The notes under the pieces: generated by a model
Database searches by the model: none
What the model saw: the letters and a program-made list of their open reading frames with translations, nothing else
What the model was told of the DNA's origin: nothing
Origin: Candidatus Bathyarchaeota archaeon
Lineage (GTDB): Archaea > Thermoproteota > Bathyarchaeia > Bathyarchaeales > Bathyarchaeaceae
Direction of reading: 5' to 3'
DNA: 13,044 nucleotides
NCBI GenBank assembly: GCA_026967815.1
Contig: JAPUUO010000031.1
Location: forward strand, 1 to 13,044
Made by a program: the position numbers and the translations under genes
Shown here: positions 5,382-12,099 of the stretch, piece by piece
How positions within the stretch are numbered: the stretch's first letter is position 1
Layout of the letters: every line of letters starts with the position of its first letter

Positions 5382-6270
5382 GGAAGGCTTTAGCGGGCTT
5401 GTTAACAAGGTTGCCACAACTGAGCTTAAGGCTGAGAAGCTTCGTCCGATGCTGCAAGATTTCAAAATAAGCCTCATAGAAAACGATGTTGCAGTTTCCG
5501 TGGCAGACCATATCTGCAATGAAATCGAGAAACGATTAGACGGTGTGCAGGTGAAACGTCTTGAAGACAAACGGCAGCTCGTAGAGAAGAACCTTCGAGA
5601 AGTACTATTAGCAATTCTGACAGGGAATGAAAGAATAGACTTACTTGAACTTGCTCAAAAGAAGCAAAAAGTGAACCAGCCTCTAGTCATGGTTTTCGTT
5701 GGAATCAATGGTACCGGCAAAACCACAAGCATTGCTAAGGTGGCGAACCTTCTTACGAAAAATGGCTATTTGGTTGTGCTTGCATGTAGTGACACCTATC
5801 GGGCGGGCTCTATTGAGCAGTTAGAGGAACACGCAAAACGATTGGGCTTACGCATGATTAAGCATACGTATGGAGCGGACCCAGCTGCAGTAGCCTACGA
5901 TGCCATAAACCACGCTAAGGCTCATGGAATCAACGTTGTACTCATCGACACCGCTGGGCGCATTCAAACAGATCGCAACCTTATGAATGAACTCGCGAAG
6001 ATTAAGAAGGTGATAAATCCAGACTTGACTATTTTAACTGTTGACTCGTTGACTGGAAACGACGCAGTTATGCAAGCCGAGGAATTTCACCAACGAGTTG
6101 GCATCGATGGAGCAATCTTGACTAAAGTGGACGCTGACGTGAAAGGAGGCTCAGCTCTAAGCGTAACCTACGTAACCAAGAAGCCAATAGTGTTCATTGG
6201 CACCGGTCAGAAATATGATGACCTTGAAGAGTTTAAGCCAGAGCAGTTTACACAAATGATTCTGAAGTAA
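5365..6270 (+). CDS. ftsY: Signal recognition particle receptor FtsY (SRP-alpha)
   Basis: 301 residues. FtsY is the SRP GTPase receptor that docks ribosome-nascent chain-SRP complexes at the membrane translocon. It has an N domain (about 1-100) and a G domain with every motif intact: P-loop GINGTGKTT (113-121), DTYRAG (143-148), DTAGR (195-199), TKVD (253-256) and the closing GTGQKYDDL (279-287) that distinguishes FtsY from SRP54 proteins. The long acidic A domain of bacterial FtsY is absent, as is normal in archaea. The ATG lies inside pfdA (17-base overlap), so it is the last gene of the operon. A T-rich stretch (6276-6287) directly follows its stop, inside the 3' end of the opposing gene. 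Confidence 0.97.
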   Translation: MFKKLREGFSGLVNKVATTELKAEKLRPMLQDFKISLIENDVAVSVADHICNEIEKRLDGVQVKRLEDKRQLVEKNLREVLLAILTGNERIDLLELAQKKQKVNQPLVMVFVGINGTGKTTSIAKVANLLTKNGYLVVLACSDTYRAGSIEQLEEHAKRLGLRMIKHTYGADPAAVAYDAINHAKAHGINVVLIDTAGRIQTDRNLMNELAKIKKVINPDLTILTVDSLTGNDAVMQAEEFHQRVGIDGAILTKVDADVKGGSALSVTYVTKKPIVFIGTGQKYDDLEEFKPEQFTQMILK

Positions 6271-6651
6271 CTAGGTTTCTTTTTTTCTGAAAAGCAGCCA
6301 GTTTTTGTTTCGGAAACGGATAAGTAGGTAGGTTCCTTCAAGTTTGCTTCCTTGGAGGATGAACTCAATTTTGTTTTCCTTTCGAGTTTTTAGGATGTAT
6401 GTTCCTTTATCCCAGATTTCGACTGTGCCAGCGCCGTACATGCCTTCTGGAATCGTACCTTCAAAATTTATGTAGTCAAGTGCATGATCTTCAACCTGAA
6501 CTGCCAGTCGTTTCACTCCTGATTTTGTTGGAGGGTCTTTCGGTATAGCCCAGCTTTTTAATACGCCATCCATTTCCAGTCGAAAATCGTAGTGTAGATG
6601 GGTTGCTTGATGTTTCTGGATGACAAACTTCTGAGGGGATTCAGCTGTCAA
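6271..6651 (-). CDS. Stand-alone LigD-type 3'-phosphoesterase (PE) domain protein
   Basis: 126 residues, one complete PE domain. In bacteria this domain is fused to the ligase and polymerase of LigD and trims 3'-phosphates and ribonucleotides from DNA ends; separate archaeal versions are known. The metal and phosphate ligands fall at the spacing of the Pseudomonas LigD PE domain: His14, His20, Asp22 and Arg24 in QKHQATHLHYDFRLE, then His56 and Tyr60 in VEDHALDY. WAIPKDPP and EGTIPEGMYGAGTVEIWDKG are also conserved. The TTG start at 6649-6651 has GGGAG at 6657-6661, five bases away. Its stop abuts the ftsY stop with no base between. No ligase, polymerase or Ku gene is visible here. Expected role: cytosolic DNA 3'-end healing. 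Confidence 0.92.
   Translation of the reverse strand: MTAESPQKFVIQKHQATHLHYDFRLEMDGVLKSWAIPKDPPTKSGVKRLAVQVEDHALDYINFEGTIPEGMYGAGTVEIWDKGTYILKTRKENKIEFILQGSKLEGTYLLIRFRNKNWLLFRKKET
6276..6287 (+). terminator. Oligo-T terminator of the ribosomal/ftsY operon
   Basis: TTTCTTTTTTTC begins 6 bases after the ftsY stop. Archaeal RNA polymerase ends transcription at such T-runs without needing a hairpin. It lies within the coding end of the opposing phosphoesterase gene, whose C-terminal Lys-Lys-Glu codons supply the complementary A-run. Confidence 0.55.
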
Positions 6652-6689
6652 GTTTTCTCCCTTTCTTTGGCTTATTTCGGGTTCGAGCG

Positions 6690-6696
6690 ATAAATA
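6690..6696 (-). promoter_or_regulatory. TATA box of the phosphoesterase gene
   Basis: Reads TATTTAT on the minus strand. A start about 25 bases downstream, near 6666, leaves a leader of some 14 bases that holds the GGGAG ribosome binding site. Confidence 0.45.
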
Positions 6697-6817
6697 GCTA
6701 ACTGTATTCTTTTACTGAGGAGGTGGAGTGAAAGGTATAGCGCTAAAAAGATAAATTCCCAAGCATATACTAACAGTCTAGCCTTTGATTTCTACCTATG
6801 AACGGAGAAGTGAAACC

Positions 6818-7048
6818 ATGGATTTCAAGAGACTCAGCGAAGACGAGGCTGTCGAGCTGATAATCTCCATATTGAGAACAGCTAGTCAGCCCTTGACAAC
6901 AAGAGAAATCGAAGAGAAAACTAGAAAGCGTATGGTTTCCTGCCCAGATAAGACACCAGTCTTTCTTAATCGACTGCGACTGAAAGGAGTAGTGAAGGGA
7001 CAGTTGTCAGTTGAAAAGAGAGCTTGGATATGGTGGGTTGAGACCTAG
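6818..7048 (+). CDS. Small winged-helix-like protein
   Basis: 76 residues from the ATG at 6818, supported by GGAG at 6803-6806; an upstream in-frame TTG at 6785 has no ribosome binding site. The pattern is that of a short winged helix: helix 1 (about 9-20, EDEAVELIISILR), helix 2 after a PLTTREIEEKT turn (about 26-38), a recognition-type helix (PVFLNRLRLKGVV, about 49-61) and a basic wing ending in RAWIWWVET. It resembles archaeal small regulators of the MarR/PadR fold class but is not assignable to one family. The PE gene diverges from it, so one could regulate the other, which is inference. A weak TATA-like ATAAAT lies at 6751-6756. Confidence 0.6.
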   Translation: MDFKRLSEDEAVELIISILRTASQPLTTREIEEKTRKRMVSCPDKTPVFLNRLRLKGVVKGQLSVEKRAWIWWVET

Positions 7049-7112
7049 CCTGGTTTTAGGAAATTATTCATTGCGCGTGTGATTCCTTCAGTGGAAAAAC
7101 CCTTAAAAAACT

Positions 7113-7121
7113 CCTATATAC
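7113..7121 (+). promoter_or_regulatory. TATA box of the M29 aminopeptidase gene
   Basis: CCTATATAC follows an A-rich stretch (7103-7110). Transcription would start near 7140, just ahead of the ribosome binding site AAAGGTGA (7143-7150) and the ATG at 7155, giving a very short leader. Confidence 0.45.
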
Positions 7122-7154
7122 TTAGCCATTATTCCTTCATGTAAAGGTGAATTT

Positions 7155-8171
7155 ATGGGAACATTGCATGATGGCGCTAAGAACGCGGTTGAAGTTTGCA
7201 TGGGTGTTAAACATGGAGAGCATGTCTTGATCGTTACTGACAAAAGCACTATTACCGTTGGTAAGGCCTTAAGACGCGCAGCTGAGCGAGTGACACCCTC
7301 TGTAGAAATGTATGTTCTTGAAGATCATGGAAACAGACCCATGCAAAATCTTCCTAAGGAAATTGAGAGTGCTATTCCTGAAGCTAACGTTACATTCTGG
7401 GCGACGGAAAGCAGAAAGGGAGAACTCGAAACTTTGAGAAGACCTTTCATGAAGATTGCCTTAAAATATGCAAGACATGGACACATGCCCAGCGTTAAAA
7501 GGCGTTTAATGGAAGAAGGAATGTGTTCTGATTATAGACAAATCGCGAAATTAACAGAGAAACTATACGAAACAGTTAAAGATGCTGAAAAAATAGATGT
7601 GAAAAACCCTGCTGGCACGAATCTAAATGTCGAATTGAATCCAGAATGGAAATGGGTTAAGAGCGATGGGATATATCATGAGAAAGGAAGATGGGGCAAT
7701 CTGCCTGAAGGTGAATTATTCACTGCGGTGGCAGAATCAAATGGGCGTATAGTCATTGATGAATTGGGCGACTGGTTCAGTGATAGATATGGATGTTTGA
7801 CCAAACCTGAAAGCGATTCCAATACGCCTGTATACATCGATGTAGAAAGTTCTAGAGTAAATTTAAACACTCTCGATTGTGCCAATTCTCGATTGAGAAG
7901 AGAATTAATTGAATACTTGAAAACCGATGAAAACAGTAGCAGAGCCGGGGAGCTAGCTTTACCCACAAATGTTGAACTTATGATGAAACCATTGATCGGA
8001 AATCTATTACAGGATGAAAAGGCTAGAGTTCATCTTGCGTTTGGCAGTCCTTATCCTGACGAAACTGGAGCAGATTGGAATTCAAAAACGCACGTAGACG
8101 GGCTCATGAAAAAATGTAGTGTGTGGGTTGATGGTAGAAAAATAATGGAAGCAGACAGATACCTGATCTAA
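7155..8171 (+). CDS. M29-family metallo-aminopeptidase (AmpS-like)
   Basis: 338 residues, slightly short for the family (about 360-410). M29 enzymes are cytosolic dimetal aminopeptidases that remove N-terminal residues from peptides. The expected ligands are present: Glu185/Glu187 in NLPEGE (182-187), Glu266 in AGEL, His293 in VHLAFG, and the His313-x-Asp315 pair in KTHVDGLM, followed by the usual VWVDGRKI end. The N-terminal half (1-150) has the Rossmann-like fold with GEHVLIVTD at 21-29. The ATG has a strong AAAGGTGA 4 bases upstream and its own TATA box. It is followed on the same strand, 59 bases later, by an M20 peptidase; the pair suggests peptide recycling. The assignment to M29 is firm, the substrate range unknown. 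Confidence 0.9.
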   Translation: MGTLHDGAKNAVEVCMGVKHGEHVLIVTDKSTITVGKALRRAAERVTPSVEMYVLEDHGNRPMQNLPKEIESAIPEANVTFWATESRKGELETLRRPFMKIALKYARHGHMPSVKRRLMEEGMCSDYRQIAKLTEKLYETVKDAEKIDVKNPAGTNLNVELNPEWKWVKSDGIYHEKGRWGNLPEGELFTAVAESNGRIVIDELGDWFSDRYGCLTKPESDSNTPVYIDVESSRVNLNTLDCANSRLRRELIEYLKTDENSSRAGELALPTNVELMMKPLIGNLLQDEKARVHLAFGSPYPDETGADWNSKTHVDGLMKKCSVWVDGRKIMEADRYLI

Positions 8172-8230
8172 AACGCGCCTGAAGTCTTATCAAATCAAAG
8201 CACACGCAAATTTGGGGAGGAAACTAAAAC

Positions 8231-9370
8231 CTGAACCCTGTAGAAATACTCAAGAAACTCGTAAAGTTTCCCACATATCAAGTTACACCCGATAAAGTTG
8301 CAGATGGCATGAAAGATTGTGCCTCCTTCTTGTCAGAACATCTCGAAGGGTTAGGCTTCAGCGTTAACGTTGATGAGCTTTTCAATGTCACTGCAGAAAG
8401 GCTCTTTGATGGAGAGAAATCGTTCCTGATGAATACGCATTTTGACACGGTTTCTCCGTCAAGTGAATGGGAGGACGCCCTCACTCCCACGCGGAGAGGC
8501 AATAGGCTGTACGGACTCGGAACGTCTGATGCCAAGGGTGGAATAGCGGCCACTCTCTCTGCACTTTCGCGCCTAGAAAACAGCAGGTTTGCCAAGTTGA
8601 TTGTGCAGTTCATGAACTATGAGGACAATGCAATCGAATATCGTGGAAGAAGATTGTTAGGAGCGCCATACTTTCTCTCGAATAATCCACGCTTCACAGC
8701 AGATAGTGGCATAAACATTGAGCCCACCGTAATTAACGACAAATGGACAGTAAGCATCGGATGTACGGGAAGAGTGTCTTTCACTGTCAAAACTCTTGGA
8801 AAGGAGGCTCATTCCTCAACCCCGCATCTTGGAAGAAACGCCGTATACGACATGGTTAAGGTGATAAACACGATTAGGCAAATTCCACCGGGAAGATACA
8901 AACTAGACGATTTTGAAGCTGAAATGCCCATTAACGTGGCTCTCATTGAAGGTGGAAGGGCAATAAATATTGTTCCCGGAGAGTGCAAAATAACCTGTGA
9001 AAGGAGACTCTTTCCCGGCGAGAAAACTCAGGAAGTTACAGAAGTGATACGTTCGTCACTTGAGAAGATAGAAGAAGTCAAGGTAACATGCGATTTCAAT
9101 CCAAATGTCCAGTTACCCTACACTGTTGATAGAAACGAAGAGGTTGTCTCCCTTGTTGTGGACTCGGTTTTCCGTACGCTTGGACACAAGCCTTCTCTCC
9201 GCATAGAGTTAGGAAGGACCGATTCAGTCTATCTCTACCACAATGCTGGAATAAAAACCGCGATAATTGGACCTGGGCACATGGGTCACGCTGCAGGCGA
9301 GTACATTAACCTGGACCGATTACTTGAGTTCACTGAAATGTTGGAAAACATGCTTAAACAAGAACCCTGA
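8231..9370 (+). CDS. M20-family metallopeptidase/deacylase (ArgE/DapE/CPG2-like)
   Basis: 379 residues if started at the CTG at 8231. M20 enzymes are two-zinc hydrolases of peptides or N-acyl amino acids. Ligands by this numbering: His70-x-Asp72 (NTHFDTV), Asp100 (GTSDAKGG), the Glu131-Asp132 pair (NYEDNA), Glu164 (NIEPT) and His353 (MGHAAGEY). The dimerisation domain carries KEAHSSTPHLGRNA. Starting at the first ATG (8309) would drop 26 residues with the typical ILKKLVKFPTY opening of the family. There is no ATG, GTG or TTG between the in-frame TAA at 8225-8227 and 8309, while GGGGAGG at 8214-8220 precedes the CTG by 10 bases. The usual EE pair is ED here. The exact substrate cannot be told from sequence; no arginine or lysine biosynthesis genes are near. 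Confidence 0.85.
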   Translation: MNPVEILKKLVKFPTYQVTPDKVADGMKDCASFLSEHLEGLGFSVNVDELFNVTAERLFDGEKSFLMNTHFDTVSPSSEWEDALTPTRRGNRLYGLGTSDAKGGIAATLSALSRLENSRFAKLIVQFMNYEDNAIEYRGRRLLGAPYFLSNNPRFTADSGINIEPTVINDKWTVSIGCTGRVSFTVKTLGKEAHSSTPHLGRNAVYDMVKVINTIRQIPPGRYKLDDFEAEMPINVALIEGGRAINIVPGECKITCERRLFPGEKTQEVTEVIRSSLEKIEEVKVTCDFNPNVQLPYTVDRNEEVVSLVVDSVFRTLGHKPSLRIELGRTDSVYLYHNAGIKTAIIGPGHMGHAAGEYINLDRLLEFTEMLENMLKQEP

Positions 9371-9485
9371 ATGCACACACACGAAAAGGAAAGACTGGTC
9401 AATTCCCTAGAAAGACAATTACAAAACCATTCTTTCGTATTCGTTCATTACCAGTGCGCGTGCGAATGAAACGTAAAGAATACTT

Positions 9486-10370
9486 TCAGAGTATAAGCTC
9501 GCTTATGTCGTATGTGGCAACGCATACGACCGTATCAGCACCTCCATAATAGATAAGGAGTTTGTCATCGATCAGAATCGACCCACAACTAAAAACAACA
9601 TTGGGAACCCTTCCAAAACGTTCATAGTCCGCTACGGGCTCCAAAATTGGGTTTTCAGAACGGTACAGAACTCGTTCAGGATCATCCTTATCAAGAAGAA
9701 TAGCACCAAGGCGGTATATTTTCTCAAAGTTTACACCGTGATATATGAAAAGCAATCCTTCGCTGATCTCTATTGGTGGACCAGCTGCACCTACTTTCCA
9801 GCAGTCCCACTTCTTCAACCTAGGTCCTATTATTGCCTTTATGTCAAACCAGTTCTGGAGGTCCTTGGAATATGCGATACAAATGTCTGGATCAATTCGA
9901 TGAAACATAACATAGTGTCCACCAACTTTGCGAGGGAGAATCACTGCATCCTTATTTCGAACACCTTTGAATGGTGTCAATTTTCCACCCCAATTCCATC
10001 GCTTATTAAGCAGATCATCTGTTGCGATGGACGTTAAGGCGATCTGATGTGTGCTTGAAACAAGATCATGTAACGCTGTGTACGCCATGATACATTGTTT
10101 ATCCAGCACGGTTAATCGAGGGTCCTCACAGCCACCCTTTTCAGCATTGTTTGTTGGCTCGAAGACAGGAGACGATAATCGTTCTTCAATGTGATAACCA
10201 TCTGACGAAGAGGCGTATCCAAGTCGAGATACTCCATCGTTGCCGACAGCACGATATAGAATGTGGATCTGCCCACCTATGTGAAGAGCCGCGGCATTGA
10301 AAACTGCGCGAGCTTCCCAGGCATTGTCCACGATTGGCTTAAGAATAGGGTTCTCTCGAAATCTCTTCAT
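9486..10370 (-). CDS. GH130-family glycoside phosphorylase/hydrolase
   Basis: 294 residues with a five-bladed beta-propeller pattern. GH130 enzymes cleave beta-mannosides, most by phosphorolysis to mannose 1-phosphate, some by hydrolysis. Family motifs in order: RFRENPILKP (3-12), ARAVFNAAAL (20-29), LYRAVGNDGVSRLGYA (38-53), GGCEDPRLT (79-87) with Asp83 as the expected general acid, FHRIDPDICIAYS (about 156-168) and YYGGADTVVCVAT near the end. No signal peptide, so cytosolic, which favours a phosphorylase. The ATG at 10368-10370 has AGGAAG about 9 bases upstream. It lies 100 bases after the CBS-domain gene on the same strand and downstream of a GT4 and a toroid gene, which points to turnover of an internal mannose-type glycan. 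Subfamily not resolvable by eye. Confidence 0.88.
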   Translation of the reverse strand: MKRFRENPILKPIVDNAWEARAVFNAAALHIGGQIHILYRAVGNDGVSRLGYASSSDGYHIEERLSSPVFEPTNNAEKGGCEDPRLTVLDKQCIMAYTALHDLVSSTHQIALTSIATDDLLNKRWNWGGKLTPFKGVRNKDAVILPRKVGGHYVMFHRIDPDICIAYSKDLQNWFDIKAIIGPRLKKWDCWKVGAAGPPIEISEGLLFIYHGVNFEKIYRLGAILLDKDDPERVLYRSENPILEPVADYERFGRVPNVVFSCGSILIDDKLLIYYGGADTVVCVATYDISELIL

Positions 10371-10397
10371 TAGTGGTCTTCCTATTGGTCATCTTAG

Positions 10398-10443
10398 AGT
10401 CATGTGACTTTTTTTGTTTGTGAATGGAGACTATGGATTTAAG
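10398..10443 (-). promoter_or_regulatory. Possible promoter and operator of the GH130 gene
   Basis: A weak TATA-like CTTAAAT lies at 10437-10443 on the minus strand. Near the expected start is a 12-base inverted repeat, AGTCA-TG-TGACT (10398-10409), next to a T-run on the plus strand. The palindrome could be a regulator site. Composition and position are the only evidence, and the gene may instead be read through from the CBS gene. Confidence 0.28.
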
Positions 10444-10470
10444 AGTTGTGGCATACACAGACGTTGCTTC

Positions 10471-10860
10471 TTAACTCCTAAATGTGGGTATTCCAACGAG
10501 TTCATCCAAGATCTTCCTTATTGTCAGCATTCCCACCAAGTATCCTTTTTCATCTACTACTGGCATATGCCGTATGGAATGTAAAACCATGAGTCTTCTA
10601 GCCTTCGCAAATGAATCCTCTTTCTTCACTGTCAAGACGTTTTTTGACATTACCTCTTTTAAATGCGTGTCTAGGGGCACCTTTTTAGCGACGCTTCTCA
10701 GGACATCTCGTTCTGTGAATATTCCCTTACATTTTCTTCCATCATCTATTATCACCAGTGCCTCAGCATGTTTTTTGAAGAGTAACTTGATTGCATCTTC
10801 AATTGGCATCTCCTCCTTTGTTGTAACCACGTTTTCCGCCATCAGATCTTGAACCTTCAA
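10471..10860 (-). CDS. Two-CBS-domain protein
   Basis: 129 residues made only of a CBS pair (Bateman module). CBS pairs bind adenine nucleotides and act as sensors, usually of energy state. CBS1 (about 1-58) opens VQDLMAENVVTT and closes KGIFTERDVLRSV; CBS2 (about 62-125) opens LKEVMSKNVLTV and closes YLVGMLTIRKILDEL. The GIFTERD and GMLTIRK segments are the usual nucleotide-site regions. No catalytic or DNA-binding domain is attached. The TTG start at 10858-10860 is preceded by GGTGGT with a 9-base spacing and keeps the complete first CBS strand. It is the first gene after a 198-base gap holding a good TATA box flanked by an inverted repeat, and GH130 follows. It may tune the carbohydrate enzymes or be unrelated to them. 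Confidence 0.92.
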   Translation of the reverse strand: MKVQDLMAENVVTTKEEMPIEDAIKLLFKKHAEALVIIDDGRKCKGIFTERDVLRSVAKKVPLDTHLKEVMSKNVLTVKKEDSFAKARRLMVLHSIRHMPVVDEKGYLVGMLTIRKILDELVGIPTFRS

Positions 10861-10931
10861 CTTTTGTGGACCACCACGACCATTTCTAAGCTGTTTTGCA
10901 CATTGTTATCCTCACTAATCTTCTTCAACTT

Positions 10932-10974
10932 CCTTTAGAGATCTATTTATTATACTTAGCCGACAAACTAAAGG
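10932..10974 (-). promoter_or_regulatory. TATA box framed by a 7-bp inverted repeat, upstream of the CBS gene
   Basis: CCTTTAG (10932-10938) and CTAAAGG (10968-10974) are perfect inverted repeats. Between them is a strong minus-strand TATA region, GTATAATAAATAG (10942-10954). Transcription would begin about 25 bases downstream, near 10922, giving a leader of about 60 bases before the TTG at 10860. A dimeric regulator bound to both arms would cover the TATA box, so repression is the likelier mode if the site is real. Confidence 0.42.
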
Positions 10975-11058
10975 TTTCCCATTCCGTCGTTTAAAAGAGA
11001 TATATCTTGAGAAGCTGACTGATTCGGACAAGAGCCTCGTAATATGCCAATCATTAGC

Positions 11059-12096
11059 TTACTCACTTAGAGTTTCTAGTTCGAGTGAAGCAAGAAGATA
11101 AGCTATTGTAGCTTCAGCTCCTTGGTTCAAGTTTAATCCATGAGGAGTTATCCCGTCATAGCAAGCACCAGTGTTAGGGTCACAAACCCTTACATTCTTA
11201 GAGTTTTTTCCTAAGAACCAGTCAAATGCAGTGTGGGCTACTCTTTGATACCGCTTCTCTTTAGTTACTCTAAAACCAGTCACAGCTGCTTCTACCATAC
11301 ACGACGCCTCAATTGGTTGTTGATCGTACAAAGCTCTATGAACATCCCTCTTATACCATCCTTTGTTGCCAATTGGGACAAATCTATCATCAATTACCTG
11401 GAGTTTCACTAGAAAGTCAAGACTATCCCTAGCGATCTGAAGATATCTGTCATCTCCAACAATATCATATGCTCTAAAAAGTGCTTGTGATAAACGCCCG
11501 TTAGCATAGGTTAAGTATGGCTCAAACCAGCGCCAATCAGCAGAGGAAAAATACTGATAGCCTTGTATGAGTTGATTAGTCAAAGACACGATGTTCTTAG
11601 GGAGATTCTGGTCATGACAAAAAGCCTCATAATAATGGCAAAGACCCAGAATCGTAAAAGCTTTAGTCCTAAGACTCTTGAAGTTGGATACATGTTGAAA
11701 GCCTTTGTCAAAGATCTCCTTCGATGTGCATTTAATGCCTTCAGAAAAACCAGTTGATATCGCATACCCGCAAGCCCAGAGAGCTCGTCCCATGCACTCT
11801 TCTGATCCCACATCATCGAGGAAAACGCGGTCAAAACTGAGTAGATTGTGGAATTTGCCATCTGGTCTTTGCATATGAAATAAGAAACTCAAATATGTGT
11901 TGGCCAGCCTTCTTGCTTCGGAATCGTTATGAAGCTGAAGGAATCTCACGCATGCAATTAGTGCTCGCGCGTTGTCGTCTACAGTGTAGCCTTCTTTTCT
12001 ATTTGGAATCGAGAATTTGGTATGCTGTAGTATACCTGTATCGTCTGTCAGAGCCTTCAGACCATCTAACTTGATAGTTGGGTTAATGACTTTCAC
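11059..12096 (-). CDS. (Alpha/alpha)6-toroid carbohydrate-active-like protein, GT4 partner
   Basis: 345 residues with repeated helix pairs typical of an (alpha/alpha)6 barrel. Conserved-looking polar clusters line what would be the cavity: GILQHTKFSIPNRKEGYTVD followed by DNARALIA (21-48), MQRPDGKFHN (75-84), DWRWFEPYLTYANGRLSQAL (187-206), DQQPIEAS (258-265) and a final YDGITPHGLNLNQGAEATIA. I recall this type mainly as the partner or fused tail of GT4 glycosyltransferases, often annotated merely as glycosyltransferase; no activity is established to my knowledge. Likely roles are glycan hydrolysis, epimerisation or scaffolding. The GTG start at 12094-12096 lies three bases after the GT4 stop, so translation is coupled. 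No signal peptide, so cytosolic. Confidence 0.75.
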   Translation of the reverse strand: MKVINPTIKLDGLKALTDDTGILQHTKFSIPNRKEGYTVDDNARALIACVRFLQLHNDSEARRLANTYLSFLFHMQRPDGKFHNLLSFDRVFLDDVGSEECMGRALWACGYAISTGFSEGIKCTSKEIFDKGFQHVSNFKSLRTKAFTILGLCHYYEAFCHDQNLPKNIVSLTNQLIQGYQYFSSADWRWFEPYLTYANGRLSQALFRAYDIVGDDRYLQIARDSLDFLVKLQVIDDRFVPIGNKGWYKRDVHRALYDQQPIEASCMVEAAVTGFRVTKEKRYQRVAHTAFDWFLGKNSKNVRVCDPNTGACYDGITPHGLNLNQGAEATIAYLLASLELETLSE

Positions 12097-12099
12097 CTC

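Noticed and set aside
6785..6817. TTG start 11 codons upstream of the winged-helix protein
   Set aside because: No ribosome binding site before it, while the ATG at 6818 has GGAG at a usable distance and fits the start of the first helix.
10484..10852. Plus-strand frame of 122 codons opposite the CBS gene
   Set aside because: Exact shadow of a clear CBS pair on the other strand; no family resemblance.
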